Shown here: positions 54,100 to 63,419 of the stretch, piece after piece
Numbering within the stretch: the first letter of the stretch is position 1
Layout of the letters: the number at the start of each line of letters is the position of its first letter
Source: JANSYL01 sp965229695
Lineage (GTDB): Bacteria; Pseudomonadota; Alphaproteobacteria; Rhodobacterales; Rhodobacteraceae
Direction: 5' to 3'
DNA: 64,000 nucleotides
NCBI GenBank assembly: GCA_965229695.1
Contig: OZ245921.1
Span: 1,612,001 to 1,676,000, forward strand
Made by a program: the position numbers and the translations under genes
Notes under the pieces: generated by a model
What the model was told of the DNA's origin: nothing
What the model saw: the letters and a program-made list of their open reading frames with translations, nothing else
Database searches by the model: none

Positions 54100-54717
54100 T
54101 CACATAGCGGATTGGCGGCTATAGGCGGCCAGCGCCTCGGGGTTGTGCAGGTCGACAAAGCCGCGGCCAAGCTTCAACCACCCCTCGCGCTCAAAGGATT
54201 TCAGCGCGCGTGACACCACCTCGCGCGCGGTGCCGATCTCTTGCGCGATTTCCTGTTGCGTCATCTCCAGCACGCCCGATCCTTGGCGCGCCAACCAAGC
54301 GGCGAGGCGAATGTCGGTGCGGTGCAAAAGCAGCGCGTCGATCACCTCGGTCAACTCGCCCATGCGCGCGACAAAGCTGGAAAAGACCAGATCGCGGAAC
54401 GCGGCATCTCGGGCCATCAAGCCTCGAAACGCCTCGGCCCCGATGGCCAGTGCCACGACCGCACCCTCGGCATAGCCATAGCCGGTATAAGGCCGGTTCG
54501 AGATCAGGCAGGAGGTGGTCAAGACGCAGCTTTCACCCTCTTGCACGCGGTAAAGCACCATGGTGCGTCCTTCGGGATTGGTTTGCTCCACCCGCACATT
54601 GCCTTGTCGCAGGATCAGGAAAGCTTGGCTGTCATCGCCGGGCCGGAACAGGCAGGCCCCATCAGGCGCGGTGATCAGCGTGCCGTGTTGGGCAAAATCC
54701 TCGACCGGATTGGTCAT
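54100..54717 (-). CDS. Crp/Fnr family transcriptional regulator
   Basis: The 205-residue protein has a cyclic-nucleotide-binding-type beta-roll (about 12-110) and a Crp helix-turn-helix (MTQQEIAQEIGTAREVVSRALKSFEREG, about 149-176). Two cysteines, C64 and C70 (GESCVLTTSC), lie where the effector loop would be; C22 is another. There is no N-terminal FNR iron-sulphur cluster motif. Its ATG overlaps the sodium-channel stop by four bases, so it is coupled to that gene. The signal is unknown; a thiol or redox cue is a guess. Confidence 0.9.
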   Translation of the reverse strand: MTNPVEDFAQHGTLITAPDGACLFRPGDDSQAFLILRQGNVRVEQTNPEGRTMVLYRVQEGESCVLTTSCLISNRPYTGYGYAEGAVVALAIGAEAFRGLMARDAAFRDLVFSSFVARMGELTEVIDALLLHRTDIRLAAWLARQGSGVLEMTQQEIAQEIGTAREVVSRALKSFEREGWLKLGRGFVDLHNPEALAAYSRQSAM

Positions 54718-55508
54718 TCCTTATCCAGCCGCTCTTCGATCTTTTTCAAACGCTCCAACACCTCATCTCGATAGGCATCGGTGGCCGCGTTCGATTCCTC
54801 GGCATGGGCATCTTGCATGGAGTTCACGATCAGACCGACCAGCAAGTTCACCACCGCGAAGGTCGTCATCATGATGAAGGGGACGAAAAAGACCCAAGCA
54901 TAAGGATAGACATCCAAAACCGGACGCACGATGCCCATCGACCAGCTTTCCAGCGTCATGATCTGGAATAGTGTGTAAAGCGACGCCCCGATGGAGCCGA
55001 ACCATTCCGGAAAGCTGGCCGCGAACAGCTTCGTCGCCATCACCGCGCCGATGTAAAAAATGATCCCCATCAGCAGGAACACACTGCCCATGCCGGGTAA
55101 GGCGGTTACGAACCCTTCGACCACGCGGCGCAATCGCGGGGCGGCACCGATCACGCGCAAGACCCGCAGGATACGCAACGCGCGCAGCACCGACAGACCC
55201 TGCGCCGCTGGAATCAGGGCGATGCCCACAATAACGAAGTCAAAAACGTTCCAACCCGAGCGGAAGAAGCGTCCGCCAAAAGCGAAAAGCTTGATCGCAA
55301 TCTCGATCACAAAAATCGCCAGACAGGCGCGATCCAGCGCGATGATCAACGGGCCCGCCGACTCCATGATCGTGGGTGAGGTTTCCATGCCCAAAATGAT
55401 CGCGTTGAAGATGATCACCGCGATGATCGCGTTGCGCACCGGCGCGCTTTCGATCCAGTCGGCCAGGCGGGCGCGGGGGCCGGTTTCGGTTTGGCTGGTT
55501 TCGGTCAT
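54714..55508 (-). CDS. voltage-gated sodium channel, NavBac type
   Basis: The 264-residue protein is a single six-helix ion-channel subunit that should form a tetramer. The voltage sensor S4 has arginines every third residue (R109, R112, R115, R118). The selectivity filter is TLESWS at 185-190, the sodium-selective signature of bacterial Nav channels. A C-terminal coiled coil (EVLERLKKIEERLDKE) follows S6. ATG 55508 is chosen; upstream in-frame codons lie before a natural start. It is followed in overlap by a Crp/Fnr regulator. Confidence 0.94.
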   Translation of the reverse strand: MTETSQTETGPRARLADWIESAPVRNAIIAVIIFNAIILGMETSPTIMESAGPLIIALDRACLAIFVIEIAIKLFAFGGRFFRSGWNVFDFVIVGIALIPAAQGLSVLRALRILRVLRVIGAAPRLRRVVEGFVTALPGMGSVFLLMGIIFYIGAVMATKLFAASFPEWFGSIGASLYTLFQIMTLESWSMGIVRPVLDVYPYAWVFFVPFIMMTTFAVVNLLVGLIVNSMQDAHAEESNAATDAYRDEVLERLKKIEERLDKE

Positions 55509-55519
55509 CACCTTTCCCT

Positions 55520-56758
55520 TCACTCGCCTGTCACATGGGGCAGGCTGAGGCTGGCGGCAAGTTCCACATGGGTGCTCCAGCGGAACTGATCGACCGGTTG
55601 CACCCAATTCAGGCGGTATCCAGCTTGGATGAGCAGGGCGGCATCGCGGGCGAATGTGATCGGATTGCAGGAAACCATGGCAATGCGCGGCACCTGCGCC
55701 TGGGCCAGGGCTTGGGTCTGCGCCTCGGCCCCGGCGCGGGGCGGGTCGATGACCACGGCGTCGAATTTCGACAGTTCATCAGGTTCCAGGGGGCGGCGGA
55801 ACAGGTCGCGCGCCTCGGTCGTGATCTTCTTGAGGCCGGTGGCAAAGCGCGCGGCCTGATCCAAGGCTTGCAGCAAGTCATCGGCCCCTTCGACAGCATG
55901 AACCGGTGCTTGCGCGGCGATTGGCAAACCAAACGTGCCGCAGCCGGAGAATAGATCCACCACGCTTTGCGCGCCGGACAAAGCCTCCAACACCGCTGCC
56001 ACCAACGCGGCCTCACCTTGCTCGGTCGCTTGCAGGAACGCGCCCGGTGGCGGGGTCAGCGCGGCACCGCCCATGGTCAAGCGTGGGGGCGCATCGGTGA
56101 AAATCGGCTCCTCCTCCCAGGTCAGGCGGGTGAAGCGCGTGCGAAACTGGGGCAGGCTTTGGCGCAAGGCACCATCCAAGGGTTTGCCGCCCCGCACCTG
56201 GCAATCCAGGCCGGTTTCGCTGCGCGTCACAGCAAAGGCCAGCGTCGCGCTGCGCGATCCGCCCAGCTTAGTGATCTCTTCCAAATCGGGGATGCAAGCC
56301 AACAGGTCGGGGTGCAGAAGCTCGCACCGATCCAGGGGCACGATCATATCCGACCGTCGGGCGTGGAACCCCACCATCGCGCCCTTTTTGCTGCGTCGCC
56401 CAGCAAACACCGCGCGGCGACGTGATTTTGCTGGGGAGGTCAAGATTGGGCGCATCGGGGCGTCAATGCCATAGGGCTCTAGCGCGCTGCGGATCAGGCT
56501 GGTTTTCCAACCCGCCACAAACGCGTCGGAGCCATGTTGCATCTGGCACCCGCCGCAGCGTTTGAAAAGCGCACAGGGGGCCGACACGCGATCGGGCGAC
56601 GGGGTTACGATGCGTGGGTCAACCAAACGGTCACCCTCAAGCGTGCCGCGCACGACCTCTCCCGGCAGGGTCAGGGGGGCAAAAATCGGGCCTTCAGCCA
56701 CGCCATCCCCTTTGTGGCCCAAGCGGGTGATGGTGACGGTTGTGGCCTCAGCCAGCAT
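55520..56758 (-). CDS. class I SAM-dependent RNA methyltransferase (RlmD/TrmA type)
   Basis: The 412-residue enzyme has an N-terminal TRAM-like domain, an iron-sulphur cluster region with C62, C68 and C71 (CALFKRCGGC), and a C-terminal Rossmann domain (VVDLFSGCGTFGLP). The catalytic cysteine is in MVSCNPITFARD. It should make 5-methyluridine in rRNA or tRNA; the exact target is not readable. Its ATG lies within the end of the VOC gene (11-base overlap), and its stop is 11 bases before the channel gene. Confidence 0.9.
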   Translation of the reverse strand: MLAEATTVTITRLGHKGDGVAEGPIFAPLTLPGEVVRGTLEGDRLVDPRIVTPSPDRVSAPCALFKRCGGCQMQHGSDAFVAGWKTSLIRSALEPYGIDAPMRPILTSPAKSRRRAVFAGRRSKKGAMVGFHARRSDMIVPLDRCELLHPDLLACIPDLEEITKLGGSRSATLAFAVTRSETGLDCQVRGGKPLDGALRQSLPQFRTRFTRLTWEEEPIFTDAPPRLTMGGAALTPPPGAFLQATEQGEAALVAAVLEALSGAQSVVDLFSGCGTFGLPIAAQAPVHAVEGADDLLQALDQAARFATGLKKITTEARDLFRRPLEPDELSKFDAVVIDPPRAGAEAQTQALAQAQVPRIAMVSCNPITFARDAALLIQAGYRLNWVQPVDQFRWSTHVELAASLSLPHVTGE

Positions 56759-57170
56759 GGACAGCCGGGCTGAACGCGTAGCCTTCGGGGCTTAGGATCG
56801 TAGCTTCGCGCAGCCCATGGGGTTTGTCCGCGGGCTGTTCCAACACCACATGCCCGGCAGCTTCGGCCCGAGCTACGGCGGCGTCGGGGTCGATATCAAG
56901 CAAATAGAACTGCACGCCACCGCCGCGCGGCGGGTTTTCAGGGATCAAACTGGGCAACGGGTGCGCATGATAGGTGCCGTCGTTGTGCAGCTGCATCAGC
57001 GCATCCCCGTGCTGGGCAATGGCAAAATCATCGCTGAGGCGGTGGATCGCCACCCCCAGCACATCGCTTAGAAACGCGGCCAAACCCCGAACGTCACGGG
57101 TCAAAAGATTGACCCCAACACCGGTCAGCGACCGCCCAAATTCATCTGCGGAAACGGTTTCAAAATCCAT
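56748..57170 (-). CDS. VOC family protein
   Basis: The 140-residue protein has the vicinal-oxygen-chelate fold in two modules (GVGVNLLTRDVRGLAAFLSDVLG and VQFYLLDIDPDAAVARAEAAGH). It ends with REATILSPEGYAFSP. Metal-ligand positions are less clear than in the VOC gene near recF. It overlaps the RNA methyltransferase gene by 11 bases. The substrate is unknown. Confidence 0.82.
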   Translation of the reverse strand: MDFETVSADEFGRSLTGVGVNLLTRDVRGLAAFLSDVLGVAIHRLSDDFAIAQHGDALMQLHNDGTYHAHPLPSLIPENPPRGGGVQFYLLDIDPDAAVARAEAAGHVVLEQPADKPHGLREATILSPEGYAFSPAVHAG

Positions 57171-57212
57171 GTCTTGGTTTGCGGCATTGCGACCGCCAGA
57201 ACAAGCCCTGCG

Positions 57213-59072
57213 CTATTCAGCAGCCTCTTGCACGCCGATAAACCCGCCCGATTGCCGGGTCCAATAGCGCGCGTAAAGCCCGCCCTGGGCCAAAAGCGCC
57301 TCGTGCGTGCCATCTTCGGCGATGCGGCCCTCGTCCAGCACGACGATGCGGTCCAGCGCTGAAAGCGTTGACAGCCGGTGGGCGATGGCGATGACGGTCT
57401 TACCCTCCATCACATCAGACAGCGTATCCTGGATCGCGGCCTCAACCTCACTGTCCAAGGCGCTGGTCGCCTCATCCAGAACCAGCACAGGCGCGTCCTT
57501 CAAAAAGGCACGGGCAAGCGCGATGCGTTGTCGCTGCCCGCCGGACAGCTTCACGCCGCGTTCACCCAGAAAGGCTTGATAGCCTTCGCGCCCGCGATGG
57601 TCCTTAAGGTCTTTGATAAACTCATGCGCTTCGGCCCGTTCGGCGGCGGCGATCAGCTCCGCCTCGGTGGCGTTAGGGCGGCCATAAAGAATGTTGTCAT
57701 AGGCGGAGCGATTGAACATCGCCGTTTCCTGCGTGACCATCGCAATTTGATGGCGCAGGCTGTCCTGAGTTAGGTCGCGCACATCTTGGCCGTCCAGCGT
57801 CACGCGCCCGGCCTCGGTGTCATACAGCCGCAAAAGCAGCGAGACGAGCGTGGATTTTCCAGCGCCCGAGGCGCCGACGATGCCCAGCTTTTCACCCGGC
57901 GCGACGGCCAGGGTGATATCTTCCACCCCACCGATCTGCCGCCCATACGCAAAGCTGACGCCCTCAAACGCGATGCGGCCTTTGGCGCGATCCATCACCC
58001 GCGCATCAGGTTTGTCGGTCAGTTGATGCGGCGGGGTCAGGGTGCGCATCCCATCCTCAACCTCCCCCACATTCGAGAAAATCGCCATAAGGGTAAAGCT
58101 GACCCAGCCGGTCATCTGCGCGATCCGCATAGCCAAGGCCCCGGTTGCGGCAATCTCACCCGGGGTCACGGCACCGGTTTGCCAGAACAGGATCGAGGCC
58201 AAGACCAGTAGCACCGGCAACGACCCCGCCGCCGCCATCAGGACGAAACGGAAGCTGGTCGAAAGATACCCAAACGCCAGCGCCTTTTCGCGGAACCCGC
58301 GCAGGGCATTGATGGCGGCCTGATCCTCAAAAGCCGAATGCCCGAACAGCTTGACGGTTTTGACATTGGTGATCGTGTCGACGATCTGCCCCGTCACATT
58401 GGCCCGCGCCGCCGCGCGTTCCTTCGACCGGGCGCGGATCATCGGCAGATACCAGCGCATCAGCCCGAAATAGCCGGCCAGCCAAACGACCAGGCACAGC
58501 GCGATGCGCCAATCGATCACCAACAGCATCGCCACCGCACCGATCAACGTGGCCATGGCGAAGGTGACGGCATTGATCACCTCGGTCACGACATTGACCA
58601 GCGCTGTGGCGGTCTGGGTTTGTTTTTGGGCAATGCGCCCGGCGAAATCATTGTCGAAAAAGCTGACGTCTTGGCCCAGTGACCAACGGTGCAGGCGGCT
58701 TTGCACCAAAGGCGCAAGGTTGGGCGGCAAGACAATTCCGTTAAACGCCGCTGAGATGCCGAAGAAAAGCGGGCGGATCAGCAGGTAGAAGCCGATATAG
58801 ACCAAGATCAGAACCAAGCTTTCGGCAAAATACCCGGCCGGATCGGCCGAGGTTACGGCGCTGTCGATCACCAGGCCGAGCAGATAGGCCGCCCCCACCT
58901 CCATCACACCAGCGATGGAGGACACGAGCGCGGCCAGCAATATCACGGGCCAAGCCCCAGACAGGCACCAACGCACAAAGGCCCAAAGCGTGCGCGGCGG
59001 CGGGCCGTCAGCAGGGGCGAAACCGTCGATCAATCCGCCCAGCCAATGATAGACCGCTAGAATGCGCTTCAT
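57213..59072 (-). CDS. ABC exporter, membrane-ATPase fusion (second of a pair)
   Basis: The 619-residue protein has six membrane helices (about 30-330) and an ATPase domain with Walker A GASGAGKST, signature LSGGQRQR and Walker B VLVLDEATSALD. Its start overlaps the stop of the preceding ABC gene by four bases, and both products have 619 residues. They probably form a heterodimeric exporter. The substrate is not evident. Confidence 0.9.
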   Translation of the reverse strand: MKRILAVYHWLGGLIDGFAPADGPPPRTLWAFVRWCLSGAWPVILLAALVSSIAGVMEVGAAYLLGLVIDSAVTSADPAGYFAESLVLILVYIGFYLLIRPLFFGISAAFNGIVLPPNLAPLVQSRLHRWSLGQDVSFFDNDFAGRIAQKQTQTATALVNVVTEVINAVTFAMATLIGAVAMLLVIDWRIALCLVVWLAGYFGLMRWYLPMIRARSKERAAARANVTGQIVDTITNVKTVKLFGHSAFEDQAAINALRGFREKALAFGYLSTSFRFVLMAAAGSLPVLLVLASILFWQTGAVTPGEIAATGALAMRIAQMTGWVSFTLMAIFSNVGEVEDGMRTLTPPHQLTDKPDARVMDRAKGRIAFEGVSFAYGRQIGGVEDITLAVAPGEKLGIVGASGAGKSTLVSLLLRLYDTEAGRVTLDGQDVRDLTQDSLRHQIAMVTQETAMFNRSAYDNILYGRPNATEAELIAAAERAEAHEFIKDLKDHRGREGYQAFLGERGVKLSGGQRQRIALARAFLKDAPVLVLDEATSALDSEVEAAIQDTLSDVMEGKTVIAIAHRLSTLSALDRIVVLDEGRIAEDGTHEALLAQGGLYARYWTRQSGGFIGVQEAAE

Positions 59073-60928
59073 TCTGCGGCCCCAAGCTGGTCGTCATCCT
59101 CGGTGCCGATGAAGCCACCCGATTGCCGCGCCCAGAACCCTGCATAGAGCCCAGCCTTGGCCAAAAGCTCGGCATGGGTGCCCTCTTCGGCGATTTTGCC
59201 GTCATCCAGCACCACGATCCGGTCCATCTTGGCGATGGTCGACAGCCGGTGCGCAATGGCGATCACGGTTTTGCCTTCCATCATGCCGTAAAGCGTTTCC
59301 TGGATGGCGGCCTCAACCTCGCTATCCAGGGCACTGGTGGCCTCATCCAAAACCAAGATCGGCGCGTCTTTGAGAATGACACGCGCCAGCGACACGCGCT
59401 GGCGTTGCCCGCCGGACAGCTTCACGCCGCGTTCACCCACATGCGCCTCATAGCCTTTGCGGCCTTGGGGGTCTTCCAAATCCAGGATGAACTCATGGGC
59501 CTCTGCCCGACGCGCGGCCTCGAGCATATCCTGCTCGGTCGCGTCCGCGCTGCCGTAAAGAATGTTATCGCGGACCGAACGGTGCAGCAGGCTGCTATCC
59601 TGTTGCACCATCCCGATATGCCCGCGCAGGCTGTCTTGGGTCACTTGGGTGACATCCTGACCATCGATCAGAATACGCCCACCTTCGGGATCATAGAAGC
59701 GCAGCAGCAATTTGACCAAGGTGGATTTGCCCGCGCCCGAACGTCCGACCAGGCCAACCTTTTCGCCGGGCCGCAGGGTCAGATTGATGCGGTCCAAGCC
59801 ACCGCTGCCGCGCCCATAATGGTGGCTGACCTGATCCAGCGTGATCTCGCCCTGATCAAAGACCAGCGGCTTGGCGCTTGGCGCATCCACCAGCGTGACG
59901 GGTTCGGTGATCGTCTCCATCCCTTCGGACACAACGCCCAGCGACCGGAAAAAGGTCGAAACCGCCCACATGATCCAGCCGGTCATCGCGTTCAGGCGCA
60001 GTGTCAAAGCGGTTGCGGCGGCCACAACCCCCACGCTGGCCACGCCCTGGGCCCAAAGCCAAACGGCCCAGCCAACCACCCCCACGATCAAGAACCCGTT
60101 CAGCGCGGTCAGCACCACATCCATGATGGTGAAAATCCGCATCTCAGCCCCAAAGGTGCGGCGGGTGTGTTCAATCGCCTCCTTCGCATAGGCAATTTCG
60201 TGATCGTTATGGGCAAAAAGCTTCACCGAATGGATATTCGTGTAGCTGTCGACCACCCGGCCCGTCGTCATCGACCGCGCATCGGCCGCGGCTTTGGAGG
60301 CGGGGCCGACGCGCGCCATCGTCCAACGCAACAACAACCCGTAAAGCACCAGCCAAATCACCAAGGGCAGGGCCAGGCGCGGATCGGCCCCCATCAGCAG
60401 AATGGCCGCACCAACCAGATAGGCGAGCGAAAAGGTGATCGCATCAAAGACCTGGAAAATCGCATCCCCCGCACTGGTGGGGGTTTGCATGATGCGGTTG
60501 GCGATGCGCCCGGCGAAATCGTTTTCGAACCAGCCCACCGATTGGCGCAGTACCTGCCGATGGGCCCGCCAGCGCACCAAAGCGCCGAAATTCGGCAGGA
60601 TGCCATTGTTCAACAGGGCAACGCTCACGCCTTGAACCAAGGGGCGCAGGGTCAACACAAAGACCGCCGCCAGGATCAGTTCCAACCCATGGGCCGAAAA
60701 CACCTCGACCGGGGTGCTGCCGGACATCATGTCAACGACGCGGCCCATATACCAGATCAGCCCGATCTCAATCGCGGCGACCACCACCGCCATGATCGCT
60801 GTAAAGGCGTAGAGCCGTTTGAAGGGCTGCGAATACTCCCACAAAAACGGCCATAGCTTGCGCGGCGGACGATCCGATTGGGGATAGTCCACATAAGGGT
60901 CGACCAGATTTTCGAAGAACCGAAACAT
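59069..60928 (-). CDS. ABC exporter, membrane-ATPase fusion (first of a pair)
   Basis: The 619-residue protein has the same layout: six membrane helices, then Walker A GRSGAGKST, LSGGQRQR and VLVLDEATSALD. An N-terminal extension FFENLVDPYVDYPQSDRPPRKL precedes the first helix. ATG 60928 is preferred to an ATG three codons earlier. It is the first gene of the exporter pair, 48 bases after the LysE-type gene. Confidence 0.9.
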   Translation of the reverse strand: MFRFFENLVDPYVDYPQSDRPPRKLWPFLWEYSQPFKRLYAFTAIMAVVVAAIEIGLIWYMGRVVDMMSGSTPVEVFSAHGLELILAAVFVLTLRPLVQGVSVALLNNGILPNFGALVRWRAHRQVLRQSVGWFENDFAGRIANRIMQTPTSAGDAIFQVFDAITFSLAYLVGAAILLMGADPRLALPLVIWLVLYGLLLRWTMARVGPASKAAADARSMTTGRVVDSYTNIHSVKLFAHNDHEIAYAKEAIEHTRRTFGAEMRIFTIMDVVLTALNGFLIVGVVGWAVWLWAQGVASVGVVAAATALTLRLNAMTGWIMWAVSTFFRSLGVVSEGMETITEPVTLVDAPSAKPLVFDQGEITLDQVSHHYGRGSGGLDRINLTLRPGEKVGLVGRSGAGKSTLVKLLLRFYDPEGGRILIDGQDVTQVTQDSLRGHIGMVQQDSSLLHRSVRDNILYGSADATEQDMLEAARRAEAHEFILDLEDPQGRKGYEAHVGERGVKLSGGQRQRVSLARVILKDAPILVLDEATSALDSEVEAAIQETLYGMMEGKTVIAIAHRLSTIAKMDRIVVLDDGKIAEEGTHAELLAKAGLYAGFWARQSGGFIGTEDDDQLGAAE

Positions 60929-60976
60929 CGGGCACACCGGGCAAGCGACAGACAGACCCTGGATATAGGGTGCGTG

Positions 60977-61558
60977 TTACAGAAAGACCATGACGGCCGA
61001 GGCTGCCAGACCCGCTGACATCACCCGCGCGAACAGGCGCCAAGCCCTGGGTGTGGTTAGAAGCAGGGCCAGAAGCGCGCCCGCAAAGCTCCAGAAAAGG
61101 CAGACAAAAAGGTTAAGGCCTGAAAAGGCGATGGCCAGGCGCTGTGCCTCACCCCAGGGGCCCAGGCCCGCACCGTAACCCGAGGCCGCAGCCAGTGCCA
61201 CGGCCCAAACCTTGGGATTAACCCACTGAAACAAAACCGCTTCGAGAAAGGTGAAAGGCCGGTCTTTTTCCGCCGTGGCTTTTCCAGTCGCACTGGAACG
61301 CCAAAGCTGCACCGCCATCCACCCGATCCAGGCTGCCGCGATCAGCTTCAAGGCCAGTTCCAAGCCCGGACGCGCCTCGATCACCGCGCCGATGCCCAAC
61401 CCGGTCAGGCCTGCGGTGATGCCCACGCCAAAGGCCACGCCGCCGACATGGGGCAGGGTCGGGCGAAACCCAAACCGTGCGCCCGAGGCCGTCAACAGAA
61501 TGACATTCGGCCCGGGGCTGAAGAGGCCGATGAAGACAAAGATATAAAGCGGGTCCAG
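60977..61558 (-). CDS. LysE family amino-acid exporter, start uncertain
   Basis: The protein has the LysE core FSPGPNVILLTASGARFG near its N-terminus and about six membrane helices, 193 residues if it begins at CTG 61558. That codon is preceded by AAGGA at a good distance (LDPLYIFVFIGL follows). Ordinary start codons in frame lie further upstream (TTG 61618, ATG 61732), but the added residues are not family-like and the ATG falls inside the neighbouring gene. The substrate is unknown. Confidence 0.75.
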   Translation of the reverse strand: MDPLYIFVFIGLFSPGPNVILLTASGARFGFRPTLPHVGGVAFGVGITAGLTGLGIGAVIEARPGLELALKLIAAAWIGWMAVQLWRSSATGKATAEKDRPFTFLEAVLFQWVNPKVWAVALAAASGYGAGLGPWGEAQRLAIAFSGLNLFVCLFWSFAGALLALLLTTPRAWRLFARVMSAGLAASAVMVFL

Positions 61559-61677
61559 CTTGGAAATCCTTCGATGCGTATCTTGGGGATACCGACCGGG
61601 TTCGATCCCGGCTGTCAAGCGTTGCCGCGACGGATGAACCGGGGCCTCCGGCGGGCGTATTTTGGGAAAGATGAAGG

Positions 61678-62829
61678 TTAGGGCAACGCCAGCAGCGCCG
61701 CGTGGTCGAGCGTGAAACCCGAGGCGATCCAACGGTCTTCCAGATGTTTCAGGCGCGTGCCAAGCTCTGGCCCCTGAAGATCGGGCATGAGGTCGGCGGC
61801 TTTCAGGGGAAATTGGGCATGAGCCCCGATCGCGCAGGCGGCCAGATCGGCGGGGGCCAGCGGCTGTTCCAGCATCGCGGCCCGCAACAGCAGGATGTCT
61901 TGCGCCTGGTGCAAACCAAAGCGATAGCCAAGCTCCCCCGGTGCTTTGGTCCCGGCCATTTCCTGGCGCAACAGATCAAGTTGCCGCGTTTCGGCTTTGC
62001 TCAAGCGCAGATTGGCGGGTGCGTCGCTGCCACCGATGGCGGCCAACCGTCGGATCGGGTCGGGCGCGCGCCGCTCTTCCAGCGCAATCAGCACCCAAAG
62101 CGGGTTTGGCACCGCCCCAGGCAACACGCGCATCAACACGCCCGTGATCGACATGGCCGCGACCGCAGGCCCCGGATCGGGGGCGGATAACAGTTTCTTC
62201 ACCTCCGCCCCGATGCGTTCCTTCGACAGCCCCTCGATCCCATCGGCGCGTTCGGCGCAGGCTGCCAGACCATCGGGGTCCAGCCCGCCATCGGGGTCGG
62301 CGTACCAGGCGTGGAACCGAAAAAACCGCAAGATGCGCAGGTAATCTTCGTGAATGCGGTCGCCCGGTGCGCCGATGAACCGCACGCGGCGCGCGGCAAG
62401 ATCGGCCTGACCCTCACCGGTGGGGTCAATCACCTCACCCAGCCGGGTCGCATAAAGCGCGTTGATGGTGAAATCGCGGCGCGCGGCGTCTTCGGCGAGA
62501 TCGTCGGTGAAGGCGACCGTCGCGCGCCGCCCATCGGTGGACACATCGCGGCGCAGGGTCGTGATCTCATGTGGTTTACCATCGGCGATGACCGTCACGG
62601 TGCCATGGTCAATGCCCGTGGGAACGGCTTTCAGCCCCGCCGCCTTGGCCAAGGCCACAACACGGTCGGGTTCGGCATCGGTTGTCAGGTCGATATCGTC
62701 GACCGGCGCGTCAAGCAGCCCGTTGCGCACACAGCCACCGACAAAATACGCGCAATGGCCACCGCCTTCGATCATATCGAAAACGGCTTGTGTGCCGGGG
62801 TGATCCATCCAAGGGGCGTTCAACCTCAT
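61678..62829 (-). CDS. CCA-adding type tRNA nucleotidyltransferase
   Basis: The 383-residue class II nucleotidyltransferase has the GGCVRN and DDIDLTTDA motifs (about 31-49) and the RRDFTINALY motif of the family. A helical C-terminal domain with RIHEDYLRILRFFRFHAWY follows. It repairs or builds tRNA 3' CCA ends; a poly(A)-polymerase role cannot be excluded by motif alone. ATG 62829 overlaps the Nudix gene stop by four bases. Confidence 0.9.
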   Translation of the reverse strand: MRLNAPWMDHPGTQAVFDMIEGGGHCAYFVGGCVRNGLLDAPVDDIDLTTDAEPDRVVALAKAAGLKAVPTGIDHGTVTVIADGKPHEITTLRRDVSTDGRRATVAFTDDLAEDAARRDFTINALYATRLGEVIDPTGEGQADLAARRVRFIGAPGDRIHEDYLRILRFFRFHAWYADPDGGLDPDGLAACAERADGIEGLSKERIGAEVKKLLSAPDPGPAVAAMSITGVLMRVLPGAVPNPLWVLIALEERRAPDPIRRLAAIGGSDAPANLRLSKAETRQLDLLRQEMAGTKAPGELGYRFGLHQAQDILLLRAAMLEQPLAPADLAACAIGAHAQFPLKAADLMPDLQGPELGTRLKHLEDRWIASGFTLDHAALLALP

Positions 62830-63419
62830 GCCTGGACCCGGTCGGCCAGCGCCTTTAGCATCCGCGCGGTCGCCCCCCAGATATAATAGGGGCCGTAGGG
62901 CACCACGTAAAACTGCCGCCAGACCCCGCGCCAACGACGGCGTTCGATGCGAAAGCTGCTTGGCTCCATCAAAAAGGGCAGCGGCACGCGAAACACCTCG
63001 GCCACCTCTCCCGGCTCGGGCGTGGGGGCAAAGCTTGGATCAAGCCGCGCCAGAATTGGCGTCACGCAATAGCCGGTGACGGTTTCATGGGCAGGCAGTT
63101 CGGCCAAAACCTCGGCCTGATCGCGACGCAGCCCGATCTCTTCACAGGCTTCGCGCAGGGCGGCGTGGATGGCATCGGTATCACCGGGATCGACCTTGCC
63201 GCCGGGAAAGGCGATCTGGCCGGGATGGTGCTTGAGGTGGGAGGCGCGCTTGGTCAAAACAATATCACCCTCGACCACCCCCACCAGCACCGCCGCCGGT
63301 TTCAGCTTGCGGCCCGGTGGCAGCACAATGTCGCTGTTCAGATCGTAATCCGAAGACGGATGCGGCGCCGGACCGTCCAGCGCCGCCAGGATTTGGGCCA
63401 GATCAACCGGGCGTCCCAT
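62826..63419 (-). CDS. Nudix hydrolase, CoA diphosphatase type
   Basis: The 197-residue protein contains the Nudix box (GKVDPGDTDAIHAALREACEEIGL) and the CoA-pyrophosphatase signature LTKRASHLKHHPGQIAFPGG just before it. It probably hydrolyses CoA or related dinucleotides. ATG 63419 lies 17 bases inside the end of hslO. Its own stop overlaps the tRNA nucleotidyltransferase start, so these three genes form an operon. Confidence 0.9.
   Translation of the reverse strand: MGRPVDLAQILAALDGPAPHPSSDYDLNSDIVLPPGRKLKPAAVLVGVVEGDIVLTKRASHLKHHPGQIAFPGGKVDPGDTDAIHAALREACEEIGLRRDQAEVLAELPAHETVTGYCVTPILARLDPSFAPTPEPGEVAEVFRVPLPFLMEPSSFRIERRRWRGVWRQFYVVPYGPYYIWGATARMLKALADRVQA

Noticed and set aside
54081..54103. 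TGACTCGCTCA and GTGAC-GGT-GTCAC near the DUF2892 gene as a possible operator
   Set aside because: The TGA/TCA spacing is five, not nine, and the second dyad overlaps the end of the Crp gene; too short to claim.
59123..60856. Open frame of 577 codons antisense to an ABC exporter gene
   Set aside because: It is rich in H, Q, G and R as expected for an antisense frame; the exporter with Walker motifs is the true gene.
61591..61615. GGTTCGATCCCGG looked like a tRNA T-arm
   Set aside because: With the loop fixed at TTCGATC only three of five stem pairs form, no matching acceptor or anticodon arm exists nearby, and no CCA follows.
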